This document shows, piece by piece, positions 1-8,615 of a DNA stretch of 64,000 nt. The notes beneath the pieces were generated by a model. That model worked only from the letters and a program-made list of their open reading frames with translations. It did not search any database and had not been told where the DNA came from. The position numbers were made by a program, and so were the translations under genes. Each line of letters begins with the position of its first letter. Position 1 is the stretch's first letter. Origin of the DNA: Candidatus Saccharimonadota bacterium (lineage in GTDB: Bacteria > Patescibacteriota > Saccharimonadia > Saccharimonadales > Saccharimonadaceae); assembly GCA_009777795.1 (NCBI GenBank), contig WRLC01000003.1, forward strand, positions 52,579 to 116,578, in the 5' to 3' direction.

Positions 1-1
1 T

Positions 2-193
2 GGCCTTTATATGTACGCCGGCTTCTTCAACAGTGGCTCGTTCCTCACTCAGGGCTCAATCGGCTACTATTGGTCTTCTACTGTTGGTATCGCCTCCAAT
101 GCTCTCAGCCTGTACTACCTCAGCTCCAATGTCTATCCTGCGTACACGAGCAATAAGGGCCGCGGCTACTCTGTTCGTTGTGTCGCGCCTTGA
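2..193 (+). CDS. C-terminal end of a surface protein (FISUMP/C-type-lectin-like domain), partial
   Basis: The reading frame is open from the window edge to the TGA at 191-193, so only the last 63 residues are seen. The segment GYYWSSTV and the ending GYSVRCV resemble the end of the Fibrobacter-type 'major paralogous domain' (FISUMP), a C-type-lectin-like fold of secreted proteins. The 1360- and 771-residue surface proteins of this window end in a related but not identical way (GFRA, YRVV). Base use is richer in C than in murJ just downstream, where the + strand turns G-rich. A surface location is inferred from the domain; signal peptide and N-terminus lie outside the window. Confidence 0.6.
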   Translation, partial: GLYMYAGFFNSGSFLTQGSIGYYWSSTVGIASNALSLYYLSSNVYPAYTSNKGRGYSVRCVAP

Positions 194-202
194 AGTCTAT
201 GA

Positions 203-208
203 TATACT
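203..208 (+). promoter_or_regulatory. -10 box (TATACT) for murJ, leaderless arrangement
   Basis: TATACT lies 6 nt before the murJ ATG at 215, so transcription should start at or next to the start codon. No convincing -35 is visible. The same 6-nt spacing recurs at many genes in the window. Confidence 0.6.
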
Positions 209-214
209 GTTAGT

Positions 215-1840
215 ATGGGAAGGATCAAGTGGAAGTCGGTGGTGGCGTTGGCGAATACCGAGATGCCGATAAAGATAACGGCGGTGATCTTGGCGTGTTC
301 GACGCTGGGGTCGGCGCTTTTGGGGTTGTTTCGCGACCGGTGGTTGAATACGATGTATCTGGCGACTTACAAAGAAGGGATTGATGCTTATACGGCGGCA
401 TTTTCGGTGCCGGATTTCATGTTTTTCTTGCTGGTGAGCGGGGCGCTAACGGTTTCGTTTATACCGGTTTTTACAGAGCGGCTAGGTAAGGGCAACCGGA
501 AGTCGGCTTGGGAGCTGTCGTCGTCGTTGTTGAATATTATGGCGCTAGTGATGTTTGTGGTGTCGGTGTTGATAATCATCTTTGCCGAGCCATTGGCTTG
601 GTTGATTGCGCCGGGCTTTTCGGCGGAGACGCACCAGCTGACGGTGAGCTTGATGCGGGTGATTGCGGTCAACCCGTTGTTGTTTTCGATTTCGACGGTT
701 TTGCTCTCGATGCAGCAGGCGGTCGGGCGGTTCCTGTCGTTTGCGTTGGCGCCGATTATATATAATATATGTATCCTAATTGGTGTGCGGGTGTTTACGG
801 GCGGGATTACGATATTTGGCGTGCAGATTTTTGACGGTGGGATTATGGGTGTGGCGCTGGGCGTGGCGCTGGGCTCGATAGTGCAGTTGTTGATTGCGCT
901 ATTCGGGATGATTGGACTAGGCTTTGAGTACGAACTAAAGATCTTCTGGAAGAACTTGGGGCTTCGGAAAGTGGGGAGCTTGCTACCGGCGCGAACGGCG
1001 GACCAGGGGCTGAACTATGTGGCGAGCTTTGTGAACACGAACTTGGCGTCGCGGATGGCGGCGGGGACGGTGCGGCAGTTGCAGCAGGCGACGACGTTGG
1101 CCAGTATGCCGGTGTCGTTGGTGGGAGTGGCGATTTCGACGGCCTTTTTCCCGAAACTGTCGCGTGAGATCAATGAGGAAGATGGCGATGCTTTTAACCA
1201 TAGCTTGCGGACGGCGCTTAGGCTAGTGATTTGGTTGATTTTGCCGATTGCGATTGTGGCGTTTTTCGCGCGAGGATATGTGGCGGCGTTTATTGTGAAC
1301 GGTGGTAATGCGATGATTGCGGGGCTACTAGGCGTGCTATGTGTGACGATTGTTTGCTCGAGCGTGTTCCAGATTTTGGTGCGGGCGTTTTACGCGAATC
1401 AAGACACGAAGACGCCATTCTTCGTGTCGCTGGTGTCGGTAGGCGTGATGGTGGTGATGGCAATTCTGCTGGCGCGATATACGAATTTGGGGGCGTTTGG
1501 CATAGCATACGCGAAGGCAACGAGCGCGATATTGGAAATCTGTTTGCTGTTTGGGATTTTGGGCTTTCGGCGGCGGAGCGTGTTTACGTTGGAGTTTGTG
1601 CGTGGTGTGATAAAGATGTGCGTGGCGGGGTTCTTCACGGCGTTGGCTGTCTATACAATGGTGCGTCTATTTCCGTTTCGATTATCGGACGTGAGCTTTA
1701 TGAGTACCTTCCCGAAATTTGCTTTGATAACGGGCGTCGGATTTATCACTTATATAGTCGCAGGATACTTCTTGGCGGTAGATGAAGTGAGCCCGATTGT
1801 GGCAAGAATCAAGAAAATCGTTTTCCGCAATGTTGAGTAA
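215..1840 (+). CDS. murJ: Lipid II flippase MurJ
   Basis: 541 residues, an integral membrane protein with about 14 hydrophobic segments, of the MVIN/MurJ branch of the MOP flippase superfamily. MurJ moves lipid II from the cytoplasmic to the outer face of the membrane for peptidoglycan polymerisation. Family signs include the N-terminal GSALLGLFRDRW stretch, the region with SGALTVSFIPVFTE, the central ISTAFFPKLSREIN and the later LVRAFYANQDTKTPF. Length is normal. ATG 215 follows a -10 box by 6 nt, so the mRNA is probably leaderless. The stop overlaps the uvrC start by 11 nt, implying co-transcription. It fits the cell-wall genes elsewhere in the window. Confidence 0.93.
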   Translation: MGRIKWKSVVALANTEMPIKITAVILACSTLGSALLGLFRDRWLNTMYLATYKEGIDAYTAAFSVPDFMFFLLVSGALTVSFIPVFTERLGKGNRKSAWELSSSLLNIMALVMFVVSVLIIIFAEPLAWLIAPGFSAETHQLTVSLMRVIAVNPLLFSISTVLLSMQQAVGRFLSFALAPIIYNICILIGVRVFTGGITIFGVQIFDGGIMGVALGVALGSIVQLLIALFGMIGLGFEYELKIFWKNLGLRKVGSLLPARTADQGLNYVASFVNTNLASRMAAGTVRQLQQATTLASMPVSLVGVAISTAFFPKLSREINEEDGDAFNHSLRTALRLVIWLILPIAIVAFFARGYVAAFIVNGGNAMIAGLLGVLCVTIVCSSVFQILVRAFYANQDTKTPFFVSLVSVGVMVVMAILLARYTNLGAFGIAYAKATSAILEICLLFGILGFRRRSVFTLEFVRGVIKMCVAGFFTALAVYTMVRLFPFRLSDVSFMSTFPKFALITGVGFITYIVAGYFLAVDEVSPIVARIKKIVFRNVE

Positions 1841-3092
1841 TTTACCGAGTTCGCCGGGGGTGTATTTCCATCACGATGAGGACGGTAAGATAATTTATAT
1901 TGGCAAAGCGGCGAATTTGAAAAACCGGGTTAGCTCGTATTATCAAAAAACAAGGACGCGGGATGCGAAAACGCGGGCGCTGGTGGCGGAGATTAAGAAG
2001 ACGACTTGGCGAACGACGGAAAGCGAGCTGGACGCGTTGTTTCTTGAGTCGGAGCTGGTGAAGCGATACCATCCGAAATATAATATTTTGTTGCAAGACG
2101 ATAAGTCGGCGATATATATAAGGATTGGCGCGAAAGGTTCGCAGGTGCCGTATATAACGTTAGTGCATAACCCGATGGGTGATGAGGCGAAGTATTTTGG
2201 GCCGTATTATGCGAAGTTGCCGGTGAAGAAAGCTTTGAAAGCGTTAAGGCGGGTGTTGCCGTTTTATGAAAAGCCGTATGATGGGAAGCGGAGTTTGTAT
2301 TCGCAACTTAATTTGACGCCGGGGCTGGAGCTGGCGGTGGACGCAGCGGATTACGAGGCGCGACTAAAAGTTTATAAGTCGAACTTGAGGACATTACAGA
2401 GGATTTTGGAGGGTAAGCGGGTGGAGGCGACGAAGGACTTTGAGCGTGAGATGGAGCAGGCGAGCGAGGCGCAGGATTTTGAGCGGGCGGCGTTGTTAAG
2501 GAATCAGATCCACGGGTTGCAGGCGCTTGGGCAGAGGATGGTATTTGCGAGTGATGAGTTTGCGGAATTGGAGGCTGACCCGGCGTTGATGGAGTTAGCG
2601 CGGGCGCTGAAGTTGTCGGAGCCGCCGCGGCGGATTGAGGGATTTGATATTAGCCACCAGAGCGGGACGAATGTGGTGGGGAGTGCGGTGGTGTTTAAGA
2701 ATGGCGTGGCGAGCCGGGCGGATTATAGACTGTTTAAGCTTAGGACGCAGAAGAATGATGATTTTGCGAATATGCGGGAGGTGATTACTCGTCGACTAAA
2801 ACACTTGGAAGATTGGGGTAGGCCGGACTTGGTGATTATTGATGGTGGGATTGGGCAGTTGACGGCAGTGGAAGACTTGCTACGTGAGGCAGGAATTCGT
2901 GTGGCGGGCTGGAACAAAACGGCGAAAGAACTGATTGTGGCGAATGAGCAAGGCTTTCATAGGACGGTGAGTTTGCCGGAGAGTTCGCATGCTTATAAAC
3001 TAATTGTGCGGATCGATGATGAAGCGCATCGGTTTGCGATTAATTATCACACAAAGTTGAAGAGAAAAGCTGCGATACCGGACAAGAAGTAG
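1830..3092 (+). CDS. uvrC: UvrC excinuclease subunit, short form without C-terminal HhH
   Basis: 420 residues from the ATG at 1830, where the conserved LPSSPGVYF begins; a longer reading from a GTG at 1797 would only add murJ-overlapping residues. UvrC makes the two incisions beside a lesion in nucleotide excision repair. In order: GIY-YIG nuclease (residues about 9-90, with GKAANLKNRV), UVR motif (about 200-235, FERAALLRNQI), and the RNase H-like endonuclease (about 265-415, with GFDISH, IIDGG and DEAHRFA holding the acidic residues). Usual UvrC is near 600 residues and ends in a tandem helix-hairpin-helix domain; here the protein stops shortly after YHTKLKRKAA, so that DNA-binding end is absent. 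It overlaps murJ by 11 nt. Confidence 0.93.
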   Translation: MLSNLPSSPGVYFHHDEDGKIIYIGKAANLKNRVSSYYQKTRTRDAKTRALVAEIKKTTWRTTESELDALFLESELVKRYHPKYNILLQDDKSAIYIRIGAKGSQVPYITLVHNPMGDEAKYFGPYYAKLPVKKALKALRRVLPFYEKPYDGKRSLYSQLNLTPGLELAVDAADYEARLKVYKSNLRTLQRILEGKRVEATKDFEREMEQASEAQDFERAALLRNQIHGLQALGQRMVFASDEFAELEADPALMELARALKLSEPPRRIEGFDISHQSGTNVVGSAVVFKNGVASRADYRLFKLRTQKNDDFANMREVITRRLKHLEDWGRPDLVIIDGGIGQLTAVEDLLREAGIRVAGWNKTAKELIVANEQGFHRTVSLPESSHAYKLIVRIDDEAHRFAINYHTKLKRKAAIPDKK

Positions 3093-3107
3093 GGCTCTTG
3101 CGGCTTG

Positions 3108-3914
3108 TTATTGGCTGTAGATTTCCATGTAGAGTTCGTAGAGCTCGTCGCTTGGCTCGGGTTCTTCAACGTAAGGGACGCGCATGACGATAAACTTAAG
3201 TGGCGCCATGGCGGGGATGTTGCCAAAGGCGGTCTCGCCGTAGGCTTTTTGGAAGGGGATAGTAATTTCGCGGACGCCACCGACACGGAGGCCATCAAGT
3301 GGGGTGCTGCAGGCGTTGTCGTCGGTTTCGATTCGGCCGCTGGTGCAAATGCGGGCGCCGGTAGCGAAGCCACCGACTCGGCCGATGAGGCCCTCTTTAA
3401 AACCGGTGATAAAATCAACGGTGGCCATGGTAGGGAAGCGGACGCGGGTGGCGGTGCGCCATGCGTTGAGGTCGTTAGGGTCGCTGATTTCAAAGCTGGA
3501 GTCGAAGACGGTTTCGTCGCCGAGCCAGCCGATGTAGAGGATGGAGTTGAGGTCGTTGATGTCGGTGAGTGGGTCGCCAGTGCCGACGACAAGGTCGCGG
3601 ACCTGCAACTCGGAGACATTGGCAGCGACGAAGCTACGGACGTTGGCGCGGTATTTGGCGAAAGTCTCGAAGTAGAGCTCGTTAGTTTCGTCGGCGGCCG
3701 CGGCGAGTTCATCACCATAGGCAGCGAGGAGCTCGTCGAGGCGGGCCTCTTTCTCGCGGCGTTCGGCGAGGAGGATATCGTCGATTTTGTCCTGATTGTT
3801 GCTGCCAAGCGCCATGCTAATAAAAAGGGCGCCAGTTGAAAATACCATCAATGCCGCGATGGCTATGACGGCGATACGGGTACCGCGTGAGGTTTTGGTT
3901 TCAGTTGCAATCAT
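3108..3914 (-). CDS. Membrane-anchored FKBP-type peptidyl-prolyl isomerase
   Basis: 268 residues. An N-terminal membrane segment (about 13-35) is followed by a charged, probably helical region (about 40-85) and an FKBP domain (about 105-255). FKBP signs are YIGWLGDETVFDSSF, then VGGVREITIPFQKAYGE and MAPLKFIVMRV, which match the family's VGGxRxLxIPxxLAYGE and PPNAxLxFxVEL pattern. An insert in the domain carries two cysteines (ICTSG and NACST), possibly a disulfide outside the cell. Likely a folding helper for exported proteins. The ATG has GGAG 7 nt upstream and a TATAAT-like box further up, so unlike many neighbours it has a short leader. It converges on uvrC with 15 nt between the stops. 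Confidence 0.85.
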   Translation of the reverse strand: MIATETKTSRGTRIAVIAIAALMVFSTGALFISMALGSNNQDKIDDILLAERREKEARLDELLAAYGDELAAAADETNELYFETFAKYRANVRSFVAANVSELQVRDLVVGTGDPLTDINDLNSILYIGWLGDETVFDSSFEISDPNDLNAWRTATRVRFPTMATVDFITGFKEGLIGRVGGFATGARICTSGRIETDDNACSTPLDGLRVGGVREITIPFQKAYGETAFGNIPAMAPLKFIVMRVPYVEEPEPSDELYELYMEIYSQ

Positions 3915-3971
3915 TCAAATCTCCGTTCCTATATATATTATATATATCAGATAAGGGATAGAGATGCAAGC

Positions 3972-6584
3972 TTAAGCGGTTTGATAGCCGGCAGAAAGAC
4001 AGACTTTCCCAATGGCTTGCATAATGTCGTTGATTTCGGCGGAAGACATGGTGTGAGTTGTGTCGGCGAGTGTGATATGAAAAGTGGTGGTTTTTTGGCC
4101 GTCTTTCTCGAAGATATCGAGGGGTTGGAGGCTCCATTCTAGGTTAGCGTCGACGAAAGTTGAGAAGGAGTTTTGGAGGGTTTGCTCGACTTGCTGGAAG
4201 CTCTTGGTGGCAGGGGCGATGATGCTGATGTAGCGCTTGGCGCTAGGGAAGCGGCTGGTGAAAGAACGCTTAGCGGGTTGGCTAGCAGGACAAACTTTGG
4301 TCAAGAAATCACTGAGGTTAAGGGACTCGGCGGCAAAAACGGGTTGGTCGGTGCCGAAGCGTGCGACTATGGCAGGCTCGAGTTGGCCGAAGCGGAGCAG
4401 CTCGGTGCCGCCCTGCATAATTTTGGCGGAATGGCTAGTGTAGAGGTTGTCTTGGAGCGGTTCGAAGGTGAAGTCGGTGATTTTAGCGGCGTCGAGCAGG
4501 CTGACTAGCCAGTGTTTGAGGGTGTAGAAGTCGCTGTTGGTTTGGAGGAGGGCGAGTTGTTGGCGTTCAACAGGGACGCCGGAGCTGTCGAGGCCCCAAG
4601 ATTTGTTGAAGACTTGGTTGATTTCAAAGAGGGTGAAGTTGCGGTCAAGGTCGCGAAGGTTGATTTCGAGCTTGGAGAGGAGGCTTGGCAAGAGGCGAGT
4701 GCGGATGGCTTGGAGTTCAGGCGAGATGGAGTTGATGAGCTCGTAGGCGTCGTCAAGTGGAAGACTACACTTCTCGAGTAAGTCGCGGCTGATGAAGCTG
4801 TAAGTGAGGACTTCGTTGGCGCCGAAGGCGGCGAGCTTGTCGCGGAGTTGATGAGCGAGTTGGCCGAAGGGATCGGTTTGCGGAGCGCTGAAATCGCGCA
4901 ATGGTAATTGATGCGGGAGGTTGTCGAAGCCGAGTAGGCGGCCGACTTCTTCGATGACGTCTTCGGCGATGTTGATATCGGTGCGCCAGTAGGGTGCGAG
5001 AACGATGAGTTCGCTGGCTTCGCCGGTTGTGCCGGCCCAGCCGGCGTCAAAGCCGACGTTTTGGAGGGCTTCTTCGACTTCGCCTTCGGTGTAATTGCTG
5101 CCGAGGAGGGTATTGAAGCTTTCTAGTCGAAGAGTAAGTTTAGGGTTTTTGGCGTTTTTACCGGCTTCGGCGAGGCTGGAGCGGAGGCCGAAGTTGAGAT
5201 TTTTGCGTAAAGAGTTGGCGGTGAGCAAAATGGCTTGTTCGGCGAGGGCGGCAGGTTGGCCTTTGGTGAAGCGGGTGGTAGCTTCGGAGAAAATGCCGTA
5301 GCGGAAGCTGGTTTCGCGGATGCGGTAGAGATTGAAAGAGGCGCTTTCGACGACGACGCGTTTGGTGGAGGCGTCAATTTCGGTGCCGAGGCCGCCCATG
5401 ACGCCAGCGAGGGCAATCGGTACGCCGCTAGAAGTGATGACGGTGTCGCGCGGGTCGAGATCAATAGTTTTGTGGTTGAGGAGGGTGAGTTGCTCGCCTT
5501 TTTTGGCGGCGCGGACGGTGATTTTGGCCATTTTGCCGCCGCCGAGGGCAAGGAGTTTGTCGTAGTCGAAAAAGTGGAGTGGCTGGCCGGTGAGGAGCAT
5601 GAGATAGTTGGACCAGTCGACGAGTGGGTTGATAGTGCGGACGTTAGAAAGCATGAGCGGAACGCCGATTTGGCGAAGGTGGCGGAATTCGGTGAAGGCA
5701 GGGTCGGATGCGTCGGTTTTGTTAGCGAGGCCGGCTTCGAGGATGATGGCGGTGTAGCGGGAGCAGAGTTCGGGGTCTTCAATCTCGACGTCGAGAGAGA
5801 TGGCGCCGTCGGCGCTGGTGACGGCTTTTTTGCCGATTTTGGCCCATTCGCCAGCGTCGATGCGGCGGAGGCGCTCGATTTTGTCGGCGATTTCGTTTTC
5901 TTCAAGGTAGGTTGGGGTGGTGAACTTTTTGCCAAAAATGCCGGCGACTTCACGGGCGAAGCCGATGACACCGAAGCAGTCGGGGCGGTGGGTGAGGGAT
6001 TTATTTTCGATGTCAAAGAGGGTGCTGTCGAGCCGGAGGACGCTGGCGAATGGGGCGCCGACTAGGGAGGCGTCGTCGTCTTGGTCGTTTTGGTTAGTGT
6101 CGGGGTCGACTTCAAGGATGCCTTCATGAGCGGGGCCGAGGTCGAGTTCGTCGATGGCGGCGAGCATGCCGTAGCTTTGGACGCCGCAGAGTTTTTTGGC
6201 GCCGATAACGAATGGTTTTTTGTCGCCGAAGGTGGCAGGGACGGTGGCGCCGGGCGCAATCCAGACGGCGAGCAGGCCTTTTTTGACGTTGGGCGCGCCG
6301 CAAACTACGGGGATGAGGCCTTTGGAATTGCGGGCAATGAGGGTGTTTGGGGCGTACTTTTCCATGATGCCGGCGTCGTCGACATAGCATAAGTGGAGGT
6401 GGTCGGAGCTCTCGATAGGTTCGCAACTTTTGACCTCGACGACGAAGATGCCGTTGTATTTGCCGTTGTATTCAACGGCTTCTTCGACCTCGACAAGGCG
6501 GCTGCCGATGCGTTCGGCCAGCTCGGCGTCAGTGATGCCGCTGAGATCGACGAATTCTTCGAGCCATTTTCGAGATATAATCAT
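3972..6584 (-). CDS. pheT: Phenylalanine-tRNA ligase beta subunit
   Basis: 870 residues, the usual size is near 800. It forms the alpha2-beta2 synthetase with PheS and charges tRNA-Phe; a tRNA-Phe(GAA) gene lies at 48701-48776. Visible domains are an EMAP/OB tRNA-binding domain (about 42-165), B3/B4 editing region (about 215-410), B5 (about 415-490), the catalytic-like fold (about 515-700) and the C-terminal FDX-ACB anticodon-binding domain (about 775-870, starting FTSRFPSAKRYISI). The start overlaps the pheS stop by 4 nt (ATGA) and is preceded by AAAGGAG, showing translational coupling. Somewhat longer than average through inserts in the first half; no missing domain seen. Confidence 0.96.
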   Translation of the reverse strand: MIISRKWLEEFVDLSGITDAELAERIGSRLVEVEEAVEYNGKYNGIFVVEVKSCEPIESSDHLHLCYVDDAGIMEKYAPNTLIARNSKGLIPVVCGAPNVKKGLLAVWIAPGATVPATFGDKKPFVIGAKKLCGVQSYGMLAAIDELDLGPAHEGILEVDPDTNQNDQDDDASLVGAPFASVLRLDSTLFDIENKSLTHRPDCFGVIGFAREVAGIFGKKFTTPTYLEENEIADKIERLRRIDAGEWAKIGKKAVTSADGAISLDVEIEDPELCSRYTAIILEAGLANKTDASDPAFTEFRHLRQIGVPLMLSNVRTINPLVDWSNYLMLLTGQPLHFFDYDKLLALGGGKMAKITVRAAKKGEQLTLLNHKTIDLDPRDTVITSSGVPIALAGVMGGLGTEIDASTKRVVVESASFNLYRIRETSFRYGIFSEATTRFTKGQPAALAEQAILLTANSLRKNLNFGLRSSLAEAGKNAKNPKLTLRLESFNTLLGSNYTEGEVEEALQNVGFDAGWAGTTGEASELIVLAPYWRTDINIAEDVIEEVGRLLGFDNLPHQLPLRDFSAPQTDPFGQLAHQLRDKLAAFGANEVLTYSFISRDLLEKCSLPLDDAYELINSISPELQAIRTRLLPSLLSKLEINLRDLDRNFTLFEINQVFNKSWGLDSSGVPVERQQLALLQTNSDFYTLKHWLVSLLDAAKITDFTFEPLQDNLYTSHSAKIMQGGTELLRFGQLEPAIVARFGTDQPVFAAESLNLSDFLTKVCPASQPAKRSFTSRFPSAKRYISIIAPATKSFQQVEQTLQNSFSTFVDANLEWSLQPLDIFEKDGQKTTTFHITLADTTHTMSSAEINDIMQAIGKVCLSAGYQTA

Positions 6585-7606
6585 TGGAGCTCCTTTAGGG
6601 CTTTAATACGGCCGCTTTCAAAAACGCGGACGTCGTTGATTTGGCGGGCGAGCATGACGAGACGGTCGATGCCGCCACCCCAAGCGAAACCGCGGAATTC
6701 GGTAGGGTCGAGGCCGGCGTGGTTTAGGACGTTGGGGTGAATCATGCCGCAGCCGAGCATCTCGAGCCAGCCGGCGCTTTTGCCGCCGGTGAGGGCAGCG
6801 GGCTTTTCGATTAGGAACTCGAGGCCGGGCTCGGTGAAGGGGAAGAAAGCGGGCTGGGTTTTGATGCGGAGTTTTTGGCCGTAGTAGGTCTCAAAAAAGT
6901 TGCGCAGGACGCCGAGCATTTGGGCGAGGTTGGCGTCGCGCGAGACGAAAATACCCTCGCATTGGTAGAAAGTGTGTTCGTGGGTGGCGTCGGTGTCTTC
7001 GTTTCTAAAGCAGCGGCCGTAAGAGACGCTGGCGATGGGTTTATTGTCGTTAATGAGGGCGGTGCGGCCGGCAAGGAGGATGCGGTTTTGCATGGTGGAA
7101 GTGTGGGCGGGTGGGATGAAGCCCTCGCTGGTGCGGAAAGAGTCGTAGGAGTCGCGGGCGGGGTGGCCGTCGGGGAAGTTGAGAGCTTCGAACATGTTGA
7201 AATCGTCGTCGAGCTGGCGGCTTTCGACAGCGGTAAAGCCCATGTCGCGGTAAATGGCGACGACGCGTTCGATTTCTTCAGTTAGGGGATGGCGGGAGCC
7301 GAGGTCGGCGGTGCTAAGGGTAGGTTTGGTGGCGATTTGGTCTTGAGTGCTGGGTGCGAAGGGCGCTGTGATGTCGATCGGTGGCAAAGTGGGCGGTTTT
7401 ACTCGTAGAGTAGATTGGGTCTCGGCGACGATTTGCTCAAGGGAATCCTTCAATTCGTTGAGTTGGCGGCCAAATTCGGCGCGGCGGGCCATTTCGGTCT
7501 GCATGATTTGGGCGGTGGCTTCGCGCCAAATGTCGGATTTGAGGACGCGTTCGTCGCCGGCGCGGGCGCGTTGTTCGAGGGTTTCCCTAACCTTATCTAA
7601 GTCCAT
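6581..7606 (-). CDS. pheS: Phenylalanine-tRNA ligase alpha subunit
   Basis: 341 residues from the ATG at 7606 (MDLDKVRETL). Upstream in-frame codons are excluded because they would cross the promoter. Class II synthetase motifs are clear: motif 2 around CFRNEDTDATHEHTFYQ, the glycine-rich GWLEMLGCGMIHP and motif 3 AWGGGIDRLVML. The N-terminal coiled coil that binds tRNA (about 1-90) is present. First gene of the pheS-pheT operon, with 4-nt overlap. The -10 box lies 6 nt before the ATG, so translation probably starts on a leaderless mRNA. Confidence 0.96.
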   Translation of the reverse strand: MDLDKVRETLEQRARAGDERVLKSDIWREATAQIMQTEMARRAEFGRQLNELKDSLEQIVAETQSTLRVKPPTLPPIDITAPFAPSTQDQIATKPTLSTADLGSRHPLTEEIERVVAIYRDMGFTAVESRQLDDDFNMFEALNFPDGHPARDSYDSFRTSEGFIPPAHTSTMQNRILLAGRTALINDNKPIASVSYGRCFRNEDTDATHEHTFYQCEGIFVSRDANLAQMLGVLRNFFETYYGQKLRIKTQPAFFPFTEPGLEFLIEKPAALTGGKSAGWLEMLGCGMIHPNVLNHAGLDPTEFRGFAWGGGIDRLVMLARQINDVRVFESGRIKALKELQ

Positions 7607-7612
7607 ATAATA

Positions 7613-7642
7613 TATATAGCATAAATCGTAAGGTGATTGCAA
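7613..7642 (-). promoter_or_regulatory. pheST promoter (TTGCAA / TATATA)
   Basis: On the minus strand TTGCAA (7637-7642) is followed after 18 nt by TATATA (7613-7618), preceded by TGC as in extended -10 promoters, and the pheS ATG begins 6 nt later. No room exists for a ribosome binding site. Confidence 0.6.
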
Positions 7643-7670
7643 GAGGGGGGCTGGATATTGGCTAGTGTGA

Positions 7671-7676
7671 TATAAT
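7671..7676 (+). promoter_or_regulatory. -10 box (TATAAT) for the 203-residue membrane protein
   Basis: TATAAT preceded by GTGA, then a 21-nt leader carrying AAAAGGA before the ATG at 7698. This gene therefore uses a normal leader rather than the leaderless layout. Confidence 0.55.
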
Positions 7677-7697
7677 GAAGGTAAAAGGATAAGCATT

Positions 7698-8309
7698 ATG
7701 AAAAGTAAGAAAAGTGTGGCGAAAGAGTGTAATTTTAAGTGGTGGAAAGCGGTGGTTGGAGTTGTGGCTGCGGTTTTACTGGTTGCGATTTTGGGTTATA
7801 TGGTGGAAATATGGCGGGGAGTTGGGCATGTCTCGAATAATGCGGCCGTGGCAGACTGGAGGGCAGTTGGGCTGCAACATTATGGCGAAGTGGGCGTGAG
7901 CGATGATGGGAATTGGTATTTGATACCGGATGTGCGGGTGAAATTGCCGTATTTTAAGACGGTGGAGAATGCTAGGTTTGTGCATGGGTCGTCGCCTTTG
8001 CGTTATTTTGTCGGTTATGAGATGTCAGATGATGCGAATAAGGCGGAGGGGTTTCGGATAACGTTGACGTACGATGTGTCGTTAGATAGGGAGAATATGA
8101 TTTCGGATGGCTATTGTGTGGGGCCGTTTGCGATTGATTATAACTTGAGTGGCAGCGATTCTGAGTATCGGACTGTGGCCGAGATAGTTTTGAGCGATGG
8201 GCGGGCGGTTGAGCTGAAGGTGCGGACAAATGACCGTTGTAAGGATTTTGTTAGTGGTGAGCGTGGGGAGTTTTTGGAAGAGCAGTTTAGTAGGCTGGAG
8301 AGTTATTAA
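7698..8309 (+). CDS. Unknown single-pass membrane protein, 203 residues
   Basis: No family recognised. Residues 1-15 are positively charged, 16-37 form one membrane segment, and the remaining 165 residues should lie outside the cell. This outer part has two well-spaced cysteines (CVGPF and DRCKDF) that could form a disulfide, and many beta-prone segments, so a small beta-rich extracellular domain is likely. It has its own promoter and ribosome binding site. The TAA is shared through TTAA with the stop of the convergent 84-residue gene. Function unknown. Confidence 0.6.
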   Translation: MKSKKSVAKECNFKWWKAVVGVVAAVLLVAILGYMVEIWRGVGHVSNNAAVADWRAVGLQHYGEVGVSDDGNWYLIPDVRVKLPYFKTVENARFVHGSSPLRYFVGYEMSDDANKAEGFRITLTYDVSLDRENMISDGYCVGPFAIDYNLSGSDSEYRTVAEIVLSDGRAVELKVRTNDRCKDFVSGERGEFLEEQFSRLESY

Positions 8310-8560
8310 GCGGCGCCCATGCGGGAGATGAGGAAGATGATGCCGCCGAAAATGAGGATGATGAGGACGGTGAGCCAGAAGCGAGCGGCGTCGCCCTCGT
8401 GCCGGGCGAAATCGGTGATGTATTTGGATTTGTCGACCATGTCAGGTGGTTCTTGATCGGCGATGTCTTTGAGGCGTTTGGCATCGCGTTCGCGTAGCTC
8501 GCGGGCGACGCGGTCGGCTAGGCGCCCCTCGGACCCTTGTTGTCGTTGTAAAATCGCCAT
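8306..8560 (-). CDS. Small tail-anchored membrane protein, 84 residues
   Basis: No family recognised. The first 55 residues are highly charged and probably helical (RLADRVARELRERDAKRLKD); the last 25 are one membrane segment ending GAA, so the protein is probably anchored by its tail with the charged part inside. AAAAGGGAG lies a little far (about 12 nt) upstream of the ATG, and a TATAAT reading leftwards sits near 8596-8601. Its promoter region overlaps that of the divergent aquaporin gene. The stop overlaps the convergent gene by 4 nt. Confidence 0.55.
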   Translation of the reverse strand: MAILQRQQGSEGRLADRVARELRERDAKRLKDIADQEPPDMVDKSKYITDFARHEGDAARFWLTVLIILIFGGIIFLISRMGAA

Positions 8561-8564
8561 ACTC

Positions 8565-8593
8565 TTGACACTCCCTTTTCAATTTGATACTAT
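8565..8593 (+). promoter_or_regulatory. Promoter for the aquaporin-like gene
   Basis: TTGACA (8565-8570), 17-nt spacer, TACTAT (8588-8593), then GAAGGAGG a few nt before the ATG at 8616. It lies inside the leader of the divergent 84-residue gene, so the two transcripts overlap at their 5' ends. Confidence 0.65.
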
Positions 8594-8615
8594 GATTATA
8601 TCAGAAGGAGGATAA

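Noticed and set aside
3105..6065. Long open frames on the + strand opposite fkbp, pheT and pheS
   Set aside because: They are Ala/Gly/Glu-rich mirror translations of well-identified minus-strand genes, caused by the G-rich + strand; no promoters or family features.
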